A stretch of DNA of 64,000 bases from Pyrrhoderma lamaoense (GCA_002794735.1 NBAZ01000002.1:2666001-2730000), one strand, 5' to 3'; counted from the first letter of the stretch, positions 26,484-37,635 are shown. The notes: a model not told the origin generated them from the letters alone. Made by a program: numbers and translations.

Positions 26484-29400
26484 ATGCATCCCTATAGATT
26501 AATATCCTGGCATAGAGGCGTTCTCCGTACGAAAGCTCTTCCTTTCAATCCCCCTAATTTTACGGTCTTGCCTTATACAAGAATACTCCCATCAAGGATG
26601 AACAGAAACTTCCATCAAAGTACACGTAGGCTGCAAGTCATTGACCGCGAATCCAAAGAAAAGGAAGATACTTTAGATGACACGAATAAGAGTAATAATG
26701 ATAATAAGGGACGCAGTAATGAAACGGACGTTACCGTAGCCTCTCGCCCGGAGCAAGAACACGCGGTGATATCCACTTTTGACTTGTTCAGTATCGGGAG
26801 TATGTGTCTTCTGTACTGCGTGAAGTAGCCATAGAGTGAATAACCTGACAATGCTGATAATACGGGTTTTTTGTACTCATTCTAGTTGGTCCGAGTAGTT
26901 CTCACACCGTAGGACCGATGCGTGCCGGGAAGATTTTTATTAATGACCTAGTTGAACTCGAGCTATTGGAAAAGGTTGAGATGATAAAGATAACACTGTG
27001 CGTAACTCTTTAACTTCATCTTGTACTGTGTGTTGATTATCAGAACTCGTGATTAGATATGGTTCTTTGGCTGCAACAGGTCCGTTTTAGGCATATGAAT
27101 TGCTTGGGGGTTGACTGAATTATCTTTAACCTTGTGTCTCAGGAAAAGGGTGAGTAAGTCTGAGATCAAGGCTGTTCAGAGGACAATAGTCAACTCTCTT
27201 CCGGTATAGGCATCATACACCCCAAGCTATCTTATTAGGACTTGAAGGATCTGACCCTGAAACGATAGACACGGGTACAGTGTCTTCACGATACAATGAC
27301 ATATTGCAAAACAAGCAACTTTTGCTTGGAGGAAAACATCGTATCATTTATGATATGGACCGTGACATGCTTTGGCGCTGGGACGACGTCCTTAAGACCC
27401 ATCCAAATGGCATGCGATTTTCCGTATTTGGTAAAGGTGGGGAATTGCTGGCCACCAATGAATATTTTAGGTATGTTTGTGGGAAGAATGAAATCAACTT
27501 ATAGCTCACTAATAGTCTTAAGCGTCGGAGGAGGATTCGTTGTGAACGAAAAAACTAAAGGTAGGGTTTCAATTTAATATTATCATCAATTCAATTTATT
27601 AATATATTTTAGTCGACGAAAACTTATTTTACAAGGGTGTTGACAAGCATAAAGTTGACCCTGCGCGTCTGAACCAAGTAGAACATGACGAAGGTCGAGC
27701 TGACTCTTCACATCCTCCTTTTGTGTTTCATTCCGGGGACAGTCTTCTTGCGCTGACGCAGAAGCATAATGTACTATCTTTCAAATTGAAAATGAGAACG
27801 TTTTCATATTAAATCATTGAATTTATTGTTTCAGATGACTATTGCTCAAATCGTTTATGACAATGAGAGATATTTTCACAGCCATGAAGATATTTTCGAA
27901 AAGGTATACACTCGCATTGGATTACTTCTATCAGGGTATTAAAGTTCTATGATCTTCGAAAAGCTGATGCGCATATGGGCTGTTATGGATGACTGTATCC
28001 GCAGCGGGTTTCTACGCATGAAACGACACTTCCTGGGCGGCTTCATCTACAACGTAGGGCTCCAATGCTGTACAGGCGCCTTATGAGGGGTAATCTAGAC
28101 CACTATGCTATTCATTTATGGGGTCTGATTTCACCTTGTCGCAGATTTTACCCTGGTCTTTCTGTAGGGGGTTCATTCCCAGCTATAGCAAATGGAAGCT
28201 CTCCATCTGGAGTTCTTGATGCACCTAGTGGTTTTGCGCCGCCGTCCAGGAATGCAGATGACTCTGATACTTCTGGGGAACGTGTAAAGAAACCTAGTAG
28301 TATCTCTACTCCTCGTCCTACACGCGTCGTCGGATCATTGGAACATCCAATTTTGCCTATGCCTTCGGTTTGTTTGAGCTAGACAATTCATATCTATTAA
28401 TGCTACTAATTAAACCACCCTTTTATTACATGGCACAGCGCAAGACTTTATTTCCCGCCATAGATTTTCTCTCATGTTATGCTATCGCTGTGAATGAGGT
28501 TAATGCCAGCGGAGGCCGTATTGTAACTTCACCGACAAATGGAGCAGCCGGTGTGATCCCGGCCGTGCTAAAATATATCGTCGAAGTATGTACATCTCAG
28601 ATCTTCTCGAGCTCCCTAGTTACCCCGCTCTCGCAAATCTTGTTCAACTTTGTTGATAACATCCCTCTTTCATCTTCCCAAGTTTATCAGCGACGATCCG
28701 GAGAAGAGTATAGTGACCTTCTTATTGACCGCTGCTGTGAGTTTTACATGTGTTCTTTTACACTTTATCAGCAACTAAAACAAGTCCTCTTTGTTTATTA
28801 TTTCGGACATCTTGAATTGTACCTTTAGGCCGTGGGTATGCTCTTTAAACGAGGAAGTACGATTTCTGCCGCAGAGGGTGGGTGCCAAGCTGAGGTCGGA
28901 GGTAAGTTTTGTAACTCTCTTTTTCTACACGTCAATAGGACAAATTCAAACAAAGTGATCCATGTGGCTGATATACACTTTTATTTCTGGCTCAGTTGCT
29001 TGCTCAATGGCTAGCGCAGGTTTTGCAGCTTGCATGGGAGGTAAGTACGGACCCTGTTTTATTCAATAATATCAGTTTTAAATAATAATTCATTGACCTC
29101 CGATGCGGGTTTATCTTCCACGATCAGCGTCTCCGGAGACAGTCTTACAGGTTCGTACCACTCTTATGCTTCTTTGTCGAGGCTCGGATTAATCGCTTAA
29201 ACGAACTTGCTCGTTGCTAGGCGGCGGAGATAGGGATAGGTTCGCTACCCCCCTCGATATTGGTCTCTAAACTGAACGTAAAACATGATCGTAGAACACA
29301 ATCTAGGCCTTACTTGTGATCCAATCGATGGTCTGGTTCAAGTACCATGTATCGTGAGTTTTTCTTACTATACTTATGTATTGGTTGGACTTCTTGCTGA

Positions 29401-29765
29401 CTGATTTCATCTGTAACATGAAATGCGAAATTAGGAGCGCAACAGTCTGGGCGCGGTCAAGGCTGTGACTGCAGCTCAACTATCTATGGCTAGTGATGGC
29501 GTCTACCGTGTTACACTCGACGAGGCTATAGAAGCCATGCGCCTCACCGCTGCTGACATGAGTGTGAAATATAAGGAAACAAGCTTATCCGTGAGTTTTA
29601 TTATGCTATCTTATTCTGTATTTGAATTGAAACATTAAAACATTTTTTAGGGGTTAGCAGTGAGTGATTTTGTCATATATTTTGATTTTCTGCGGGACTT
29701 TTTGTTTACAGATATTACTTTTCCAGACAACTGTCAGGATACCACTCACCGTACCCGCCTGCTAG
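26484..29765 (+). CDS. L-serine dehydratase (L-serine ammonia-lyase), iron-sulfur type, single chain
   Basis: Converts L-serine to pyruvate and ammonia with a [4Fe-4S] cluster. Twenty exons can be joined: 26484-26799, 26886-26997, 27057-27079, 27143-27149, 27210-27470, 27523-27560, 27613-27770, 27835-27903, 27961-28089, 28145-28367, 28439-28585, 28683-28736, 28829-28901, 28996-29040, 29128-29150, 29221-29239, 29295-29353, 29435-29590, 29651-29659, 29727-29765. The beta domain has [15 protein letters not shown] and [11 protein letters not shown]; the alpha domain has [30 protein letters not shown] and [13 protein letters not shown]. The three cluster cysteines (GGC, TC, PC) and a C-terminal cysteine (VPAC) match bacterial type II enzymes. 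The N-terminus is rich in R and S (NFHQSTRR), possibly a mitochondrial presequence. Exon 9 has a one-base loss at 28006-28008 and its end another at 28087-28090; with both restored about 653 residues result. Confidence 0.93.
27143..27149 (+). other. 7-base microexon of the serine dehydratase gene
   Basis: Seven bases (GAAAAGG) lie between a perfect acceptor (tctcag) and a strong donor (GTGAGT). Together with the split codons of the neighbouring exons they encode the middle of the conserved TGKGH motif. Without this exon the frame is lost and the motif is incomplete, so its use is well supported although it was only inferred. Confidence 0.85.
29651..29659 (+). other. 9-base microexon of the serine dehydratase gene
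   Basis: Nine bases encoding G-L-A lie between an acceptor (ttttttag) and a donor (GTGAGT). They supply the family motif SLSGLA just before the C-terminal segment ending in VPAC. The following acceptor is ttttccag before 29727. Confidence 0.8.
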
Positions 29766-31551
29766 ATGGATATACTTATAAAGGACATATTACATATATT
29801 AATGATTTTGGATAGACAACTTGATATAGATCATCTAGTTATTTTATGACACATGCCAATGGTCGTGGTAAGCCCTCTTGACTTTCTATCTTCATATCTA
29901 TCTTCAGATTCTAGGTTATAGTTTAATTAGATGGTCACTGCAATCTAGGGTAATATATCAGTACACATATGCAGCGTTTTTAGTCTTTTGATGACTTGGA
30001 ACAATTGGATTTGGTATGGACCCCCCTTTTCTGTTAGTATAGTCGTTGTTGGCTGCCAGCCAAGTCACCGTTTTGAACTCAAGCTTCTTGTTTAATCCGT
30101 CTTCCTATTTCAACAAGCATAAATCTAAATCATGTGAATGTCGTCCCCATAATTTTTTAGTGTAGGCGAATGTGCCGGAGCTCCCCAGATTGTGAATCAA
30201 AAACTACGACGAAAGTAGAGTTTAGCTTCTCACTACTCAATGAGAAACCTCATGGGTCTTGACTATCTACAATTGTCTCTCTCGCTGGGAGAAGTGGCAA
30301 TTATATAGTTTACAGTGCGAAAGTAACTATCCATGACACTTCCTACAAGTCAACATAATCAGTACCTGCAAATTCTTCAAGGGTTGAAGTTCATATCGCG
30401 ATAGCACTTAATAATCTGCGGATCCGTGTTATAGCAACTTAGAATCTATCTAAGTAATGAGGCTCCGAGACAATATGACCCAGCTGATCTGAAATTATAT
30501 CACTAAAGTATTTAAGGTGTTGAACTTAAGTTGACTAGGAGCAACGACTATACGTTATGTATGGCACTAGTTATCATCTAGCGTTAGCAAGTTGATTTAT
30601 GAGTTCGAGCATAGTGATGATAAGCAGCCCTTTCTATTAATTATGGCGGAAGCCACCTTTACACTGGCTTCGGTAATGATTGGTGGCTGCAAACGTCAAG
30701 CCAAACACGAGGAATCAATCATTTATCACAACGATTTCCTTTTAGAATAACAAGAGAATCATCACACAGAGAATAGAAGATTCGAACTAGCTGCGTTAGC
30801 ATATAAGTACGCGTGACATCTCTGAGTCAGAGATTCGCCCCATACAAGATACTAGTTAGTACTGATATATTAGCCTGAAGCTCGAGCTTTAGGAGTTTAT
30901 CACTCTTCGAAAGGATTGATGTGAGACTTACGTACTTAATAGTGGTAAGCTACTTATATGCAGTATCTTAGGAAGGTCTCGAGATAAAAAAAAAACATAG
31001 CGTTGATTGTAACAGGTAACAGGAATCGCAGGAACACTAAATGGATATCAGTACGCAGTCTACTGCCACACTCACTTGGGAGTTATTGCAAGCAATATTT
31101 TCTGTATCTGCGTACAGGCACAAAAACTACTACTTTACAGTAATTTGTGCAATCTGGACACACAAAAGTCACCTTCTACTATGAACGCATATTACGAAGG
31201 TCCCCAAACTCTACTCCCCCGCGGGACACAGAAATCGGGTCTTTTGTGTGAATGTAAAGCTCGTAAAAAAGCTGACGAACTGATCAGCAAATGCGTTATG
31301 TATGATGGCGTTCGAATATCGAAACTGTTCCGGCGCCGTTGCAAATACTAGCTGCGAATGATGGTGACTATTACCCCGCACATATTCATGTGACACGATT
31401 GTCGTTGAATTCGCGTGACTACCGTACACACTGAGTTAACGTGACAAGTGACGGGGTACAAGCTCCAGGCCACAAACAGTAGCACCTTTCTTCATCCTAC
31501 TTATTTCCCAAACGATTGTCGGTCCATCACTTTCATTGCTACTCTTCATCC
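29766..31551. other. Intergenic, no gene seen
   Basis: About 1.8 kb between the serine dehydratase and RHO3 genes. The frames are short and lack domains. The sequence is compositionally irregular and may hold decayed transposon DNA, but I could not identify terminal repeats or a protein remnant. Confidence 0.45.
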
Positions 31552-32719
31552 ATGTCACTTTGCGGTGAATCTTCAAGAGGTGGTTCCTTTGGTCGTGGGA
31601 AAGCAGTACGTATTGGGGCTATATGTCTGCACGCGCTCCTGAACTTATGTTTTTGGGCTTCTAGATCCAAAGAAAGGCAGTTGTATGTGGTGATGGCGCG
31701 TGTGGTACGTGAATGAAGCCTTCGCACTATAAAATAACTTTGCTTAGTCTGTCTTGACGTCCCACAGGGAAGACGTCTCTGCTGAACGTGTTTACCCGCG
31801 GCTTCTTTACTCAAGTCTAGTAAATTACATTATCAATTGACATATATAATAAAACTTAACAATCATTCTACTATAGTGAACCAACCGTCTTTGAAAACTA
31901 TGTACAGGATCTATATGTCGATGACCAGCTGATTGAAATGAGCTTGTGGGATACTGCAGGTGCTTGAGCTCTGCTTTGATTTCGTGGGAACAATGTTGTA
32001 TCTAATATTTACCTTTTGCGATACAGGACAGGAGGAGTTTGACCGACTTCGGTCTTTAAGCTACGCCGAAACGCATGTCATTCTCGTTTGTTTCTCAGTG
32101 TGTATTCCCACATCTATAAAATCCTAGCCTTCTCTAAATTTTGTTGTAGGTCGACAACCCTACATCTCTCGAGAATGTTGAATCGAAGGTTTGTTTAATT
32201 TATAATCTGAAATGTGAGTATGGCATCTAATACACGCGCTCTCAGTGGATAGAGGAGATATTGGAATATTGTCCTGGAGTAAAGGTCAGTATTGTGATTC
32301 TATCTTCATAAATTGCGTGTTATTCTTACTGATCTTATACTTTTATAGCTTGTTCTCGTTGGTATGCAATTCTCTATTCTTGTATTACTTCACAGATCAT
32401 TTCCAACATGGCGTTTTAGCTCTAAAATGCGATCTCCGAGATGATCGGGCCGTTAGCGAACGTCTGGCTAGATATGGTACTGGGCCAGTCCAATATGAAC
32501 AAGGGCTTGAAGTGGCTCGTCGAATACGTGCATCACGTTATCTTGGTATGCTATAATAAATATCAACAAGGCAAGCTTTTTCGAAATCGTTAATCTCATC
32601 TCTCTCTAGAATGCAGTGCCAAACACAATCGCGGTGTAACAGAAGTGTTTTATGAAGCTGCTCGAGTTTCAATAAGTGCGCGTGCCAAAGGCGCAGGAGG
32701 CGGCTGTATTATTTGTTAG
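31552..32719 (+). CDS. RHO3: Rho-family small GTPase, Rho3 type
   Basis: Ten exons (31552-31605, 31665-31704, 31768-31819, 31877-31959, 32027-32097, 32150-32188, 32246-32284, 32349-32361, 32420-32545, 32610-32719) join in phase to 208 residues. The P-loop is GDGACGKTSLL (about residue 27), the effector loop is YEPTVFENY, the switch II region is [16 protein letters not shown], and the base-recognition boxes are LKCDL and ECSAK. The long insert ([16 protein letters not shown]) and the N-terminal extension before QRKAVVCGD fit Rho3. The protein ends CIIC, a CAAX prenylation box. Rho3 links cell polarity to exocytosis and actin at growing tips. Exon 8 has only 13 bases. All GTPase motifs are intact. 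A RhoGAP gene lies about 7 kb upstream. Confidence 0.95.
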
Positions 32720-33894
32720 GCCCCTTCTTCCTTCATCACTTTTTTTTTGACCTGTGGCAATTATTCCCTTTTTCTTGCTTTTTGATTCCCTCCCATTTAT
32801 GGTTCTCATGTCGGTTGATGATTGTTTTTTTACTCTTCTTTCGGTAATGTGATGTTTACGGGATGTTCCAATTAACGGTACATTCACTGCGAAGTTCAAC
32901 TAACACACCCACAATTTTTCTTTTTTCGCTATCTTTCACTCATCTGACTATGTATTCAATAGTACCCACTAACCACTTCTCGTTGCCATTGTATGAGTTA
33001 ATTTTTCTCATTGCATCCCTTCATTGTTTGTTAGTTTTGCGTAACCCGATCTCCAACCCGTTTATTATAATAGAACCATGTAGTGGTGATAATTCGTTCT
33101 GCATATAATCTCATACTTACTCCAAACATAGAGCTTTGGGTTATTTGTTGTTTAGTTATCCAGGAAACCATTTTCATTTGACTCGTATGCGCACGGATTC
33201 CAGGTTCTTAACGTACCCGCTCGCGCAGTTCTGGAGAGCCTCGCGGAACATTCGTTATACTCCTGAAAATCTTGTGGTGATAGACAGTATCAATGTGGTA
33301 CAAATATGTCTAGCCTAAAACGCATTCATCAGTTGAAATTTCTCTTGCACGTCAATAGGTGACAGATGCTAGGTTTAATTATACTAACACTGTTTTATAA
33401 TCAGCAGGCTCCATTCAGTTCTTCATCACCCAAATTAACTCTCGTACAAGTTCTTCCATAATTTCTTTCCTTGAGCTGCCCGACCGCCTCAACACACCCC
33501 AATTTAGCGATGACAAGGGGATCAATAACGTTACTGAGAATCTTGACTACTTTCTGACACTACTGGCAGATTTTTTGTGGGCAATACATATAGTTGGCCG
33601 CTCAAATGATTTATGCTAACGGATATATTCATCTGCTATACACCTTTAACCCCACCTTGAACTCAGGCAATCTGAACTCCAGAACGAGTGCAAGTAGATT
33701 TACTTTGCATCTCTTTGCGTTTCGGGGTGCCACATACAAATAGTGGCCATTAGTTAACCTTATACAAAGAAGCGGGGATTTGTGCAAATTGAAGAGATAG
33801 GTGAGCAAACCTGAGCTTTCAGCGATTGAATATTTAGGAGTTACTTTAATAAACACAGTGCAATTTGCGTTCTTTCATAGTGAAGATCATCTCA
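32720..33894. other. Intergenic, no gene seen
   Basis: A 1.2-kb gap between RHO3 and the F-box gene. T-rich DNA directly after the RHO3 stop is likely its 3' untranslated region. The remaining open frames (for example 32863-33108) are short and hydrophobic by base composition and are not supported. Confidence 0.5.
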
Positions 33895-35373
33895 ATGACC
33901 CAGAAGCACGATCGAACAGGGCCCAGCATTATCCCTGAGTCATCATCATCAAGAGCCACTCACGGTTGCGCCCCAAGATGTGCCCTCGTACCAGATGTCT
34001 TATCTGAGATATTTTATATGTGTATACCAGATGAAGCTGTAGATTCGGACGACTTCGGATCCCCTATTCAAGCCCCTTATAACATTGCTTCTGTCTGCCG
34101 CTCATGGCGGCAAATTGCTCTTTCTTCACCGCGTCTCTGGGCGAAAATCAGCCTTTCATGTAAAGAACGATCTCATAGTGAGAACCTGAATTCGGAGTAC
34201 GTCTTCCCCACAAAGCCTCTAGAGAGCACATTACTGCGAGCGGGGTCGTGTCCACTATCATTGGATCTACGCTGCAACAGTTGTAGCTGGGATGTTCTTT
34301 GTTATCTCCTGCAGACTGTTGAAAAAGTACAGAGTAGGTGTGGATACATCTCACTCGCATTCAGAGAAAAACGGAGAAAGAAGTCAACCTTGACCTCAAG
34401 TATTGGACTATATGATATTAACTGTCTGAAGCATCTCAAGTTGCACATTTACGACAGGAACCATACCCTAAATGTAGACTTATCAGCGGCATATCAACTA
34501 CATTCTCTTGACATAGTAATGACAGATGGAATGAATCTTTCCTCTGATGGCACAATTCTCCACAATCTCACCTGTATCAAACTTGATACTAAGGGTGAGA
34601 CTACGATCAAGGTTGAGTTATGCATGACTCTCCTGTACATTTCCCCTTCTTTAGAAAAATTTCAAGCCGAAATTTACGACCCTTTCTTCGATGATAATAC
34701 TCCACACCCTGTATTGCACATGGGAAGGTTACACACTCTCCGGCTCTACTATCACACATGTGCATCAAATATGAGGTTCGTGTTGGGCCACTTATACACT
34801 CCTCGGTTGCGCATTTTAGCCACTGGAATTCGTGATGGCGAACTTGACAACACAATAGATTTCTCTACTAATATATCGACGTTTATAAAAAAATCATCGC
34901 TTGACGATTCTCTAGAAGAATTGTATCTAGCTACGGTAATTATACCGGAAATATGCGTTTCCCTCCAATTGTCCTCAAACATAACTAGACTTGAACTCAG
35001 TGGAGTTTGGCCGGAAACAAAAGAGGAAATGAGAGAACTTATATCAATATTGAAGTTTCATCATCAACAAATATCTGGTGTATACACACATACCGATGAT
35101 TCGGAATATGGGACTCAAATTCATCGAGAATGCCCTCCGGGCCTTGTTTGTCCTCGACTCGAGGAGATAACGTTCGAGTTCTGTGATCTTGGAGGTTGCC
35201 TTGAAGATCTGATAGGTATGATCCTCTCACGTTGGTATTTACCTACAGGAATCCCTAGATCACTGAAAGAGATAAATCTAAAGTATTCTCATGTTTCTGG
35301 ATTGGAACACGCTGCAGAAATTTCACCTTGTGTCCAGGAAGGCTTGAGACTTCTAGTTTACGATTCAGAATAG
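33895..35373 (+). CDS. F-box-like protein, basidiomycete type
   Basis: A single intron-free frame of 492 residues from the ATG at 33895 (the frame is open slightly upstream, but this is the first ATG). Residues about 35-85 read LVPDVLSEIFYMCIP...ASVCRSWRQIALSSPRLWAKI, the F-box pattern very common in basidiomycete genomes, which binds Skp1 in SCF ubiquitin ligases. The rest is leucine-rich and probably a divergent leucine-rich repeat substrate-binding region (LDSLEELYLAT, NITRLELSG). These genes form large, fast-changing families. The intron-free structure differs from every neighbour, consistent with family expansion or retroposition. The target is unknown. Confidence 0.8.
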   Translation: MTQKHDRTGPSIIPESSSSRATHGCAPRCALVPDVLSEIFYMCIPDEAVDSDDFGSPIQAPYNIASVCRSWRQIALSSPRLWAKISLSCKERSHSENLNSEYVFPTKPLESTLLRAGSCPLSLDLRCNSCSWDVLCYLLQTVEKVQSRCGYISLAFREKRRKKSTLTSSIGLYDINCLKHLKLHIYDRNHTLNVDLSAAYQLHSLDIVMTDGMNLSSDGTILHNLTCIKLDTKGETTIKVELCMTLLYISPSLEKFQAEIYDPFFDDNTPHPVLHMGRLHTLRLYYHTCASNMRFVLGHLYTPRLRILATGIRDGELDNTIDFSTNISTFIKKSSLDDSLEELYLATVIIPEICVSLQLSSNITRLELSGVWPETKEEMRELISILKFHHQQISGVYTHTDDSEYGTQIHRECPPGLVCPRLEEITFEFCDLGGCLEDLIGMILSRWYLPTGIPRSLKEINLKYSHVSGLEHAAEISPCVQEGLRLLVYDSE

Positions 35374-35682
35374 ATTTCATTCTTATACATACATCTTTTT
35401 CCACATTCGTCTTTGAGTTTTAATTTAGATTTCGAGTCGTTATGGTAGTCTGATATCTTCATGTAGTGTTATTCTTGTTTACAATTGCAAGGATTTAGAA
35501 TTTTGCTTTTCAACTTGTGCGTGCCAATCCTCGCACGCTCGTCCACTAGACACAACTGACGGACGTTAAATATACTGATGCTAAAAAAAAATCCACGCAC
35601 GTGAGACTTAAGGACTCATCTTTGGCGTGTCGCGACTCCAGATCCAACGACAACTTAGACATACGATTTATCTGCTCTCATC
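35374..35682. other. Short intergenic region
   Basis: This 309-base gap contains the F-box 3' region and the upstream region of the PQ-loop gene. Nothing else is recognised. Confidence 0.5.
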
Positions 35683-36837
35683 ATGGTTGCAGGCTGGCTC
35701 AGTACGGTGGCCTCTGTGGGAATGGCGGTCGGCCCACCCCTTGTTTATGCGGACCAAACAGCTTCAATCTTGAAGAAGAAGTATATATTTATGGCCTCAT
35801 TTTCTAGTATTGTCAGATTGATGACAATTCGTTTCTCCACCGTGATAGGAGTTCTCTGGGGTTTTCACGAGATGTTTGCGGCGTTCTGTGAGCACTTTCT
35901 GTAGAACAGCCAAACTCTTGTTAACCTAGTTATATACTAGTCTGATTGCAAATATAACTCGGTTGTTTTTCTGGCTAGGGGACCGCTTTGAACTTGCACT
36001 ACTCATACAATCGGTTTTGATGATAGTAGCCCAAGTGAGTTTCACATATAAGCCTATGTTCTCATATACTGCAACAGTAACATGGGCATTATTACCTTAC
36101 AGCTTGCCTTGCTCTACATCTGCTTATTATACAAGCCAAAGCACAGTCCGGAAGACATCGGTGTATCAACTCGGCCATATTCATTTTGGCAATGGCCCAC
36201 ATTCTCTCAATATATTGAGTTTCTTGCAGGGATGATGTACGTTCCCTTGGCAGGTCAAATAATTCCTACAGAAGGTCCTTATCCTTTCCTCTCCCTAACT
36301 AGATTGGTCCAAGCTATACTCTTCCTAATTTTTGGAAGAAATGAAGTCTTTGTAACTATTCTCGGCTTTGTGGCACTTGGGCTTGAGAGTACTCTTCCGA
36401 TACCCCAATTTATTAGGTGATTCTCATTTCTTGTATTGTATCTTCAACGTTATTTACGATTTCACTGAATGTAACTAAAGTAACTACCATCAAAAGTCTT
36501 TATACGGATTCAGAGCATCCACCCTGCTTGGTTGGTTTGGTGGAGATGCCTTCAAGTAAGATCACCAGTATCGACTTTAAAAGTTAGATACTTATCCTTG
36601 ATAAAGACTCGTCTACTTCTTTCTTCAACATTCTCCTCTTCAATTTAAGGTCTGCGCTGTCTTCCAACTGTCTGTGGATTTCGGTGAGTTACTTCATTCT
36701 CCATGGATTTCCCTCAAACCCATACTTCTGGCACAGCTATCGTCGTTCAGAGGATATACTACGGGAATAAGCCTCCGGCAGCTACCTTAGCTGCCGATGA
36801 GGATGTTGAACAGGCACTAGCATTGGCCGAAGAGTAA
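35683..36837 (+). CDS. PQ-loop repeat membrane protein (Any1/SLC66A2-like)
   Basis: Seven exons (35683-35780, 35849-35887, 35941-36034, 36103-36416, 36481-36555, 36607-36683, 36737-36837) join in phase to 265 residues. The first repeat reads GPPLVYADQTASILKKKSSLGFS, and the second appears late (PLQFKVCAVFQLSVDF). About seven hydrophobic segments are visible, including FFWLGDRFELALLIQSVLMI and LALLYICLLY. WQWPTFSQYIEFLAG is a marker of the SLC66A2/Any1 group, whose members act at Golgi and endosomes in phospholipid asymmetry or sorting. The stop is followed after 8 bases by the target site of a MITE, so the element probably lies in the 3' untranslated region. Confidence 0.88.
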
Positions 36838-36847
36838 AATATAACTA

Positions 36848-37285
36848 CAGTCGAAATTCTCATAATGCATATTCTCATAATGCATATCTAAGATAATGCA
36901 TTACTTTGATTGGAACAAGCTCCGAGATATAGAATTATGCAAAAATTAAGAATTGCATACTGCATTGACAAAATCACGCAAATATGCATTATATGCATTA
37001 TTAGAATTTTTTCAACAAATTCAGTAACAAATTGTCATTTATCATCAAAATTTACTGAATTTTTTTAAATTGTTGATTATAAGTATTTTCACATACAAAG
37101 TCACCAAATAGCTTAAAATATTAATAAAAGCTATTTCATATCTAATTTTGACAAATCAAGATTGAGACAGTATATTTGCGTCTTCAGTACTTTATTTTTG
37201 TATCACTTTCTCAATATTATACTGCATATCTATAATAATGCATTAGTTGAACGGAACGATGGTATCATTATGAGAATTTCGACTG
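36848..37285. mobile_element. Tc1/mariner-type MITE with 20-bp terminal inverted repeats
   Basis: A 438-base AT-rich element is bounded by perfect 20-bp inverted repeats starting CAGTCGAAATTCTC (36848-36867) and ending in the exact reverse complement (37266-37285). Each side is flanked by TA (36846-36847 and 37286-37287), the target duplication of the Tc1/mariner superfamily, and the CAGT start is typical for it. Inside the left end the 15-mer ATTCTCATAATGCAT occurs twice in tandem (36856-36870 and 36871-36885), and TGCATTA-type motifs recur at both ends. There is no transposase frame, so it is non-autonomous. Confidence 0.88.
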
Positions 37286-37635
37286 TAATTTGATAATAAC
37301 AGCATAAGTCTGTTGCTCGAACGCTCCTTTTGATATATAGATTGCTATTATGCCACGCTATACATATAACGAAACCCGGACGTATGGAATGTAACACTAG
37401 ACAGTATCTACTATTACTACATAAAGCTAATAAAATCAATTATTGACAATGTCACTAATGTTTACATGTAACATGTTTATATATATGTAATACCCCGTGT
37501 GAATTGAGTACCAGATTTATTGCGGTGTAACGTACGTAGCTAAACGTTCACCGCCAACAACGCACAAACATCGTTTGTACATCTCTTTTAAAACCTTCGT
37601 CGACATTGGCCAGCTAGGCACCCATTCCCGCCAAC
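37286..37635. promoter_or_regulatory. Upstream region of the clathrin heavy chain gene
   Basis: The 350 bases between the MITE and the clathrin ATG (context ccaacATGGCC) contain no gene and should hold the promoter. No unambiguous TATA box or factor site can be claimed. Confidence 0.4.

Noticed and set aside
30770..30850. TTCGAATC motif on the minus strand suggesting a tRNA
   Set aside because: T-stem and acceptor stem do not pair and no A box is present.
36548..36660. Apparent frame loss in the PQ-loop gene before KVCAVFQ
   Set aside because: Using the acceptor at 36606 instead of the one near 36650 gives LVYFFLQHSPLQFKVCAVF in frame, so no lesion exists.
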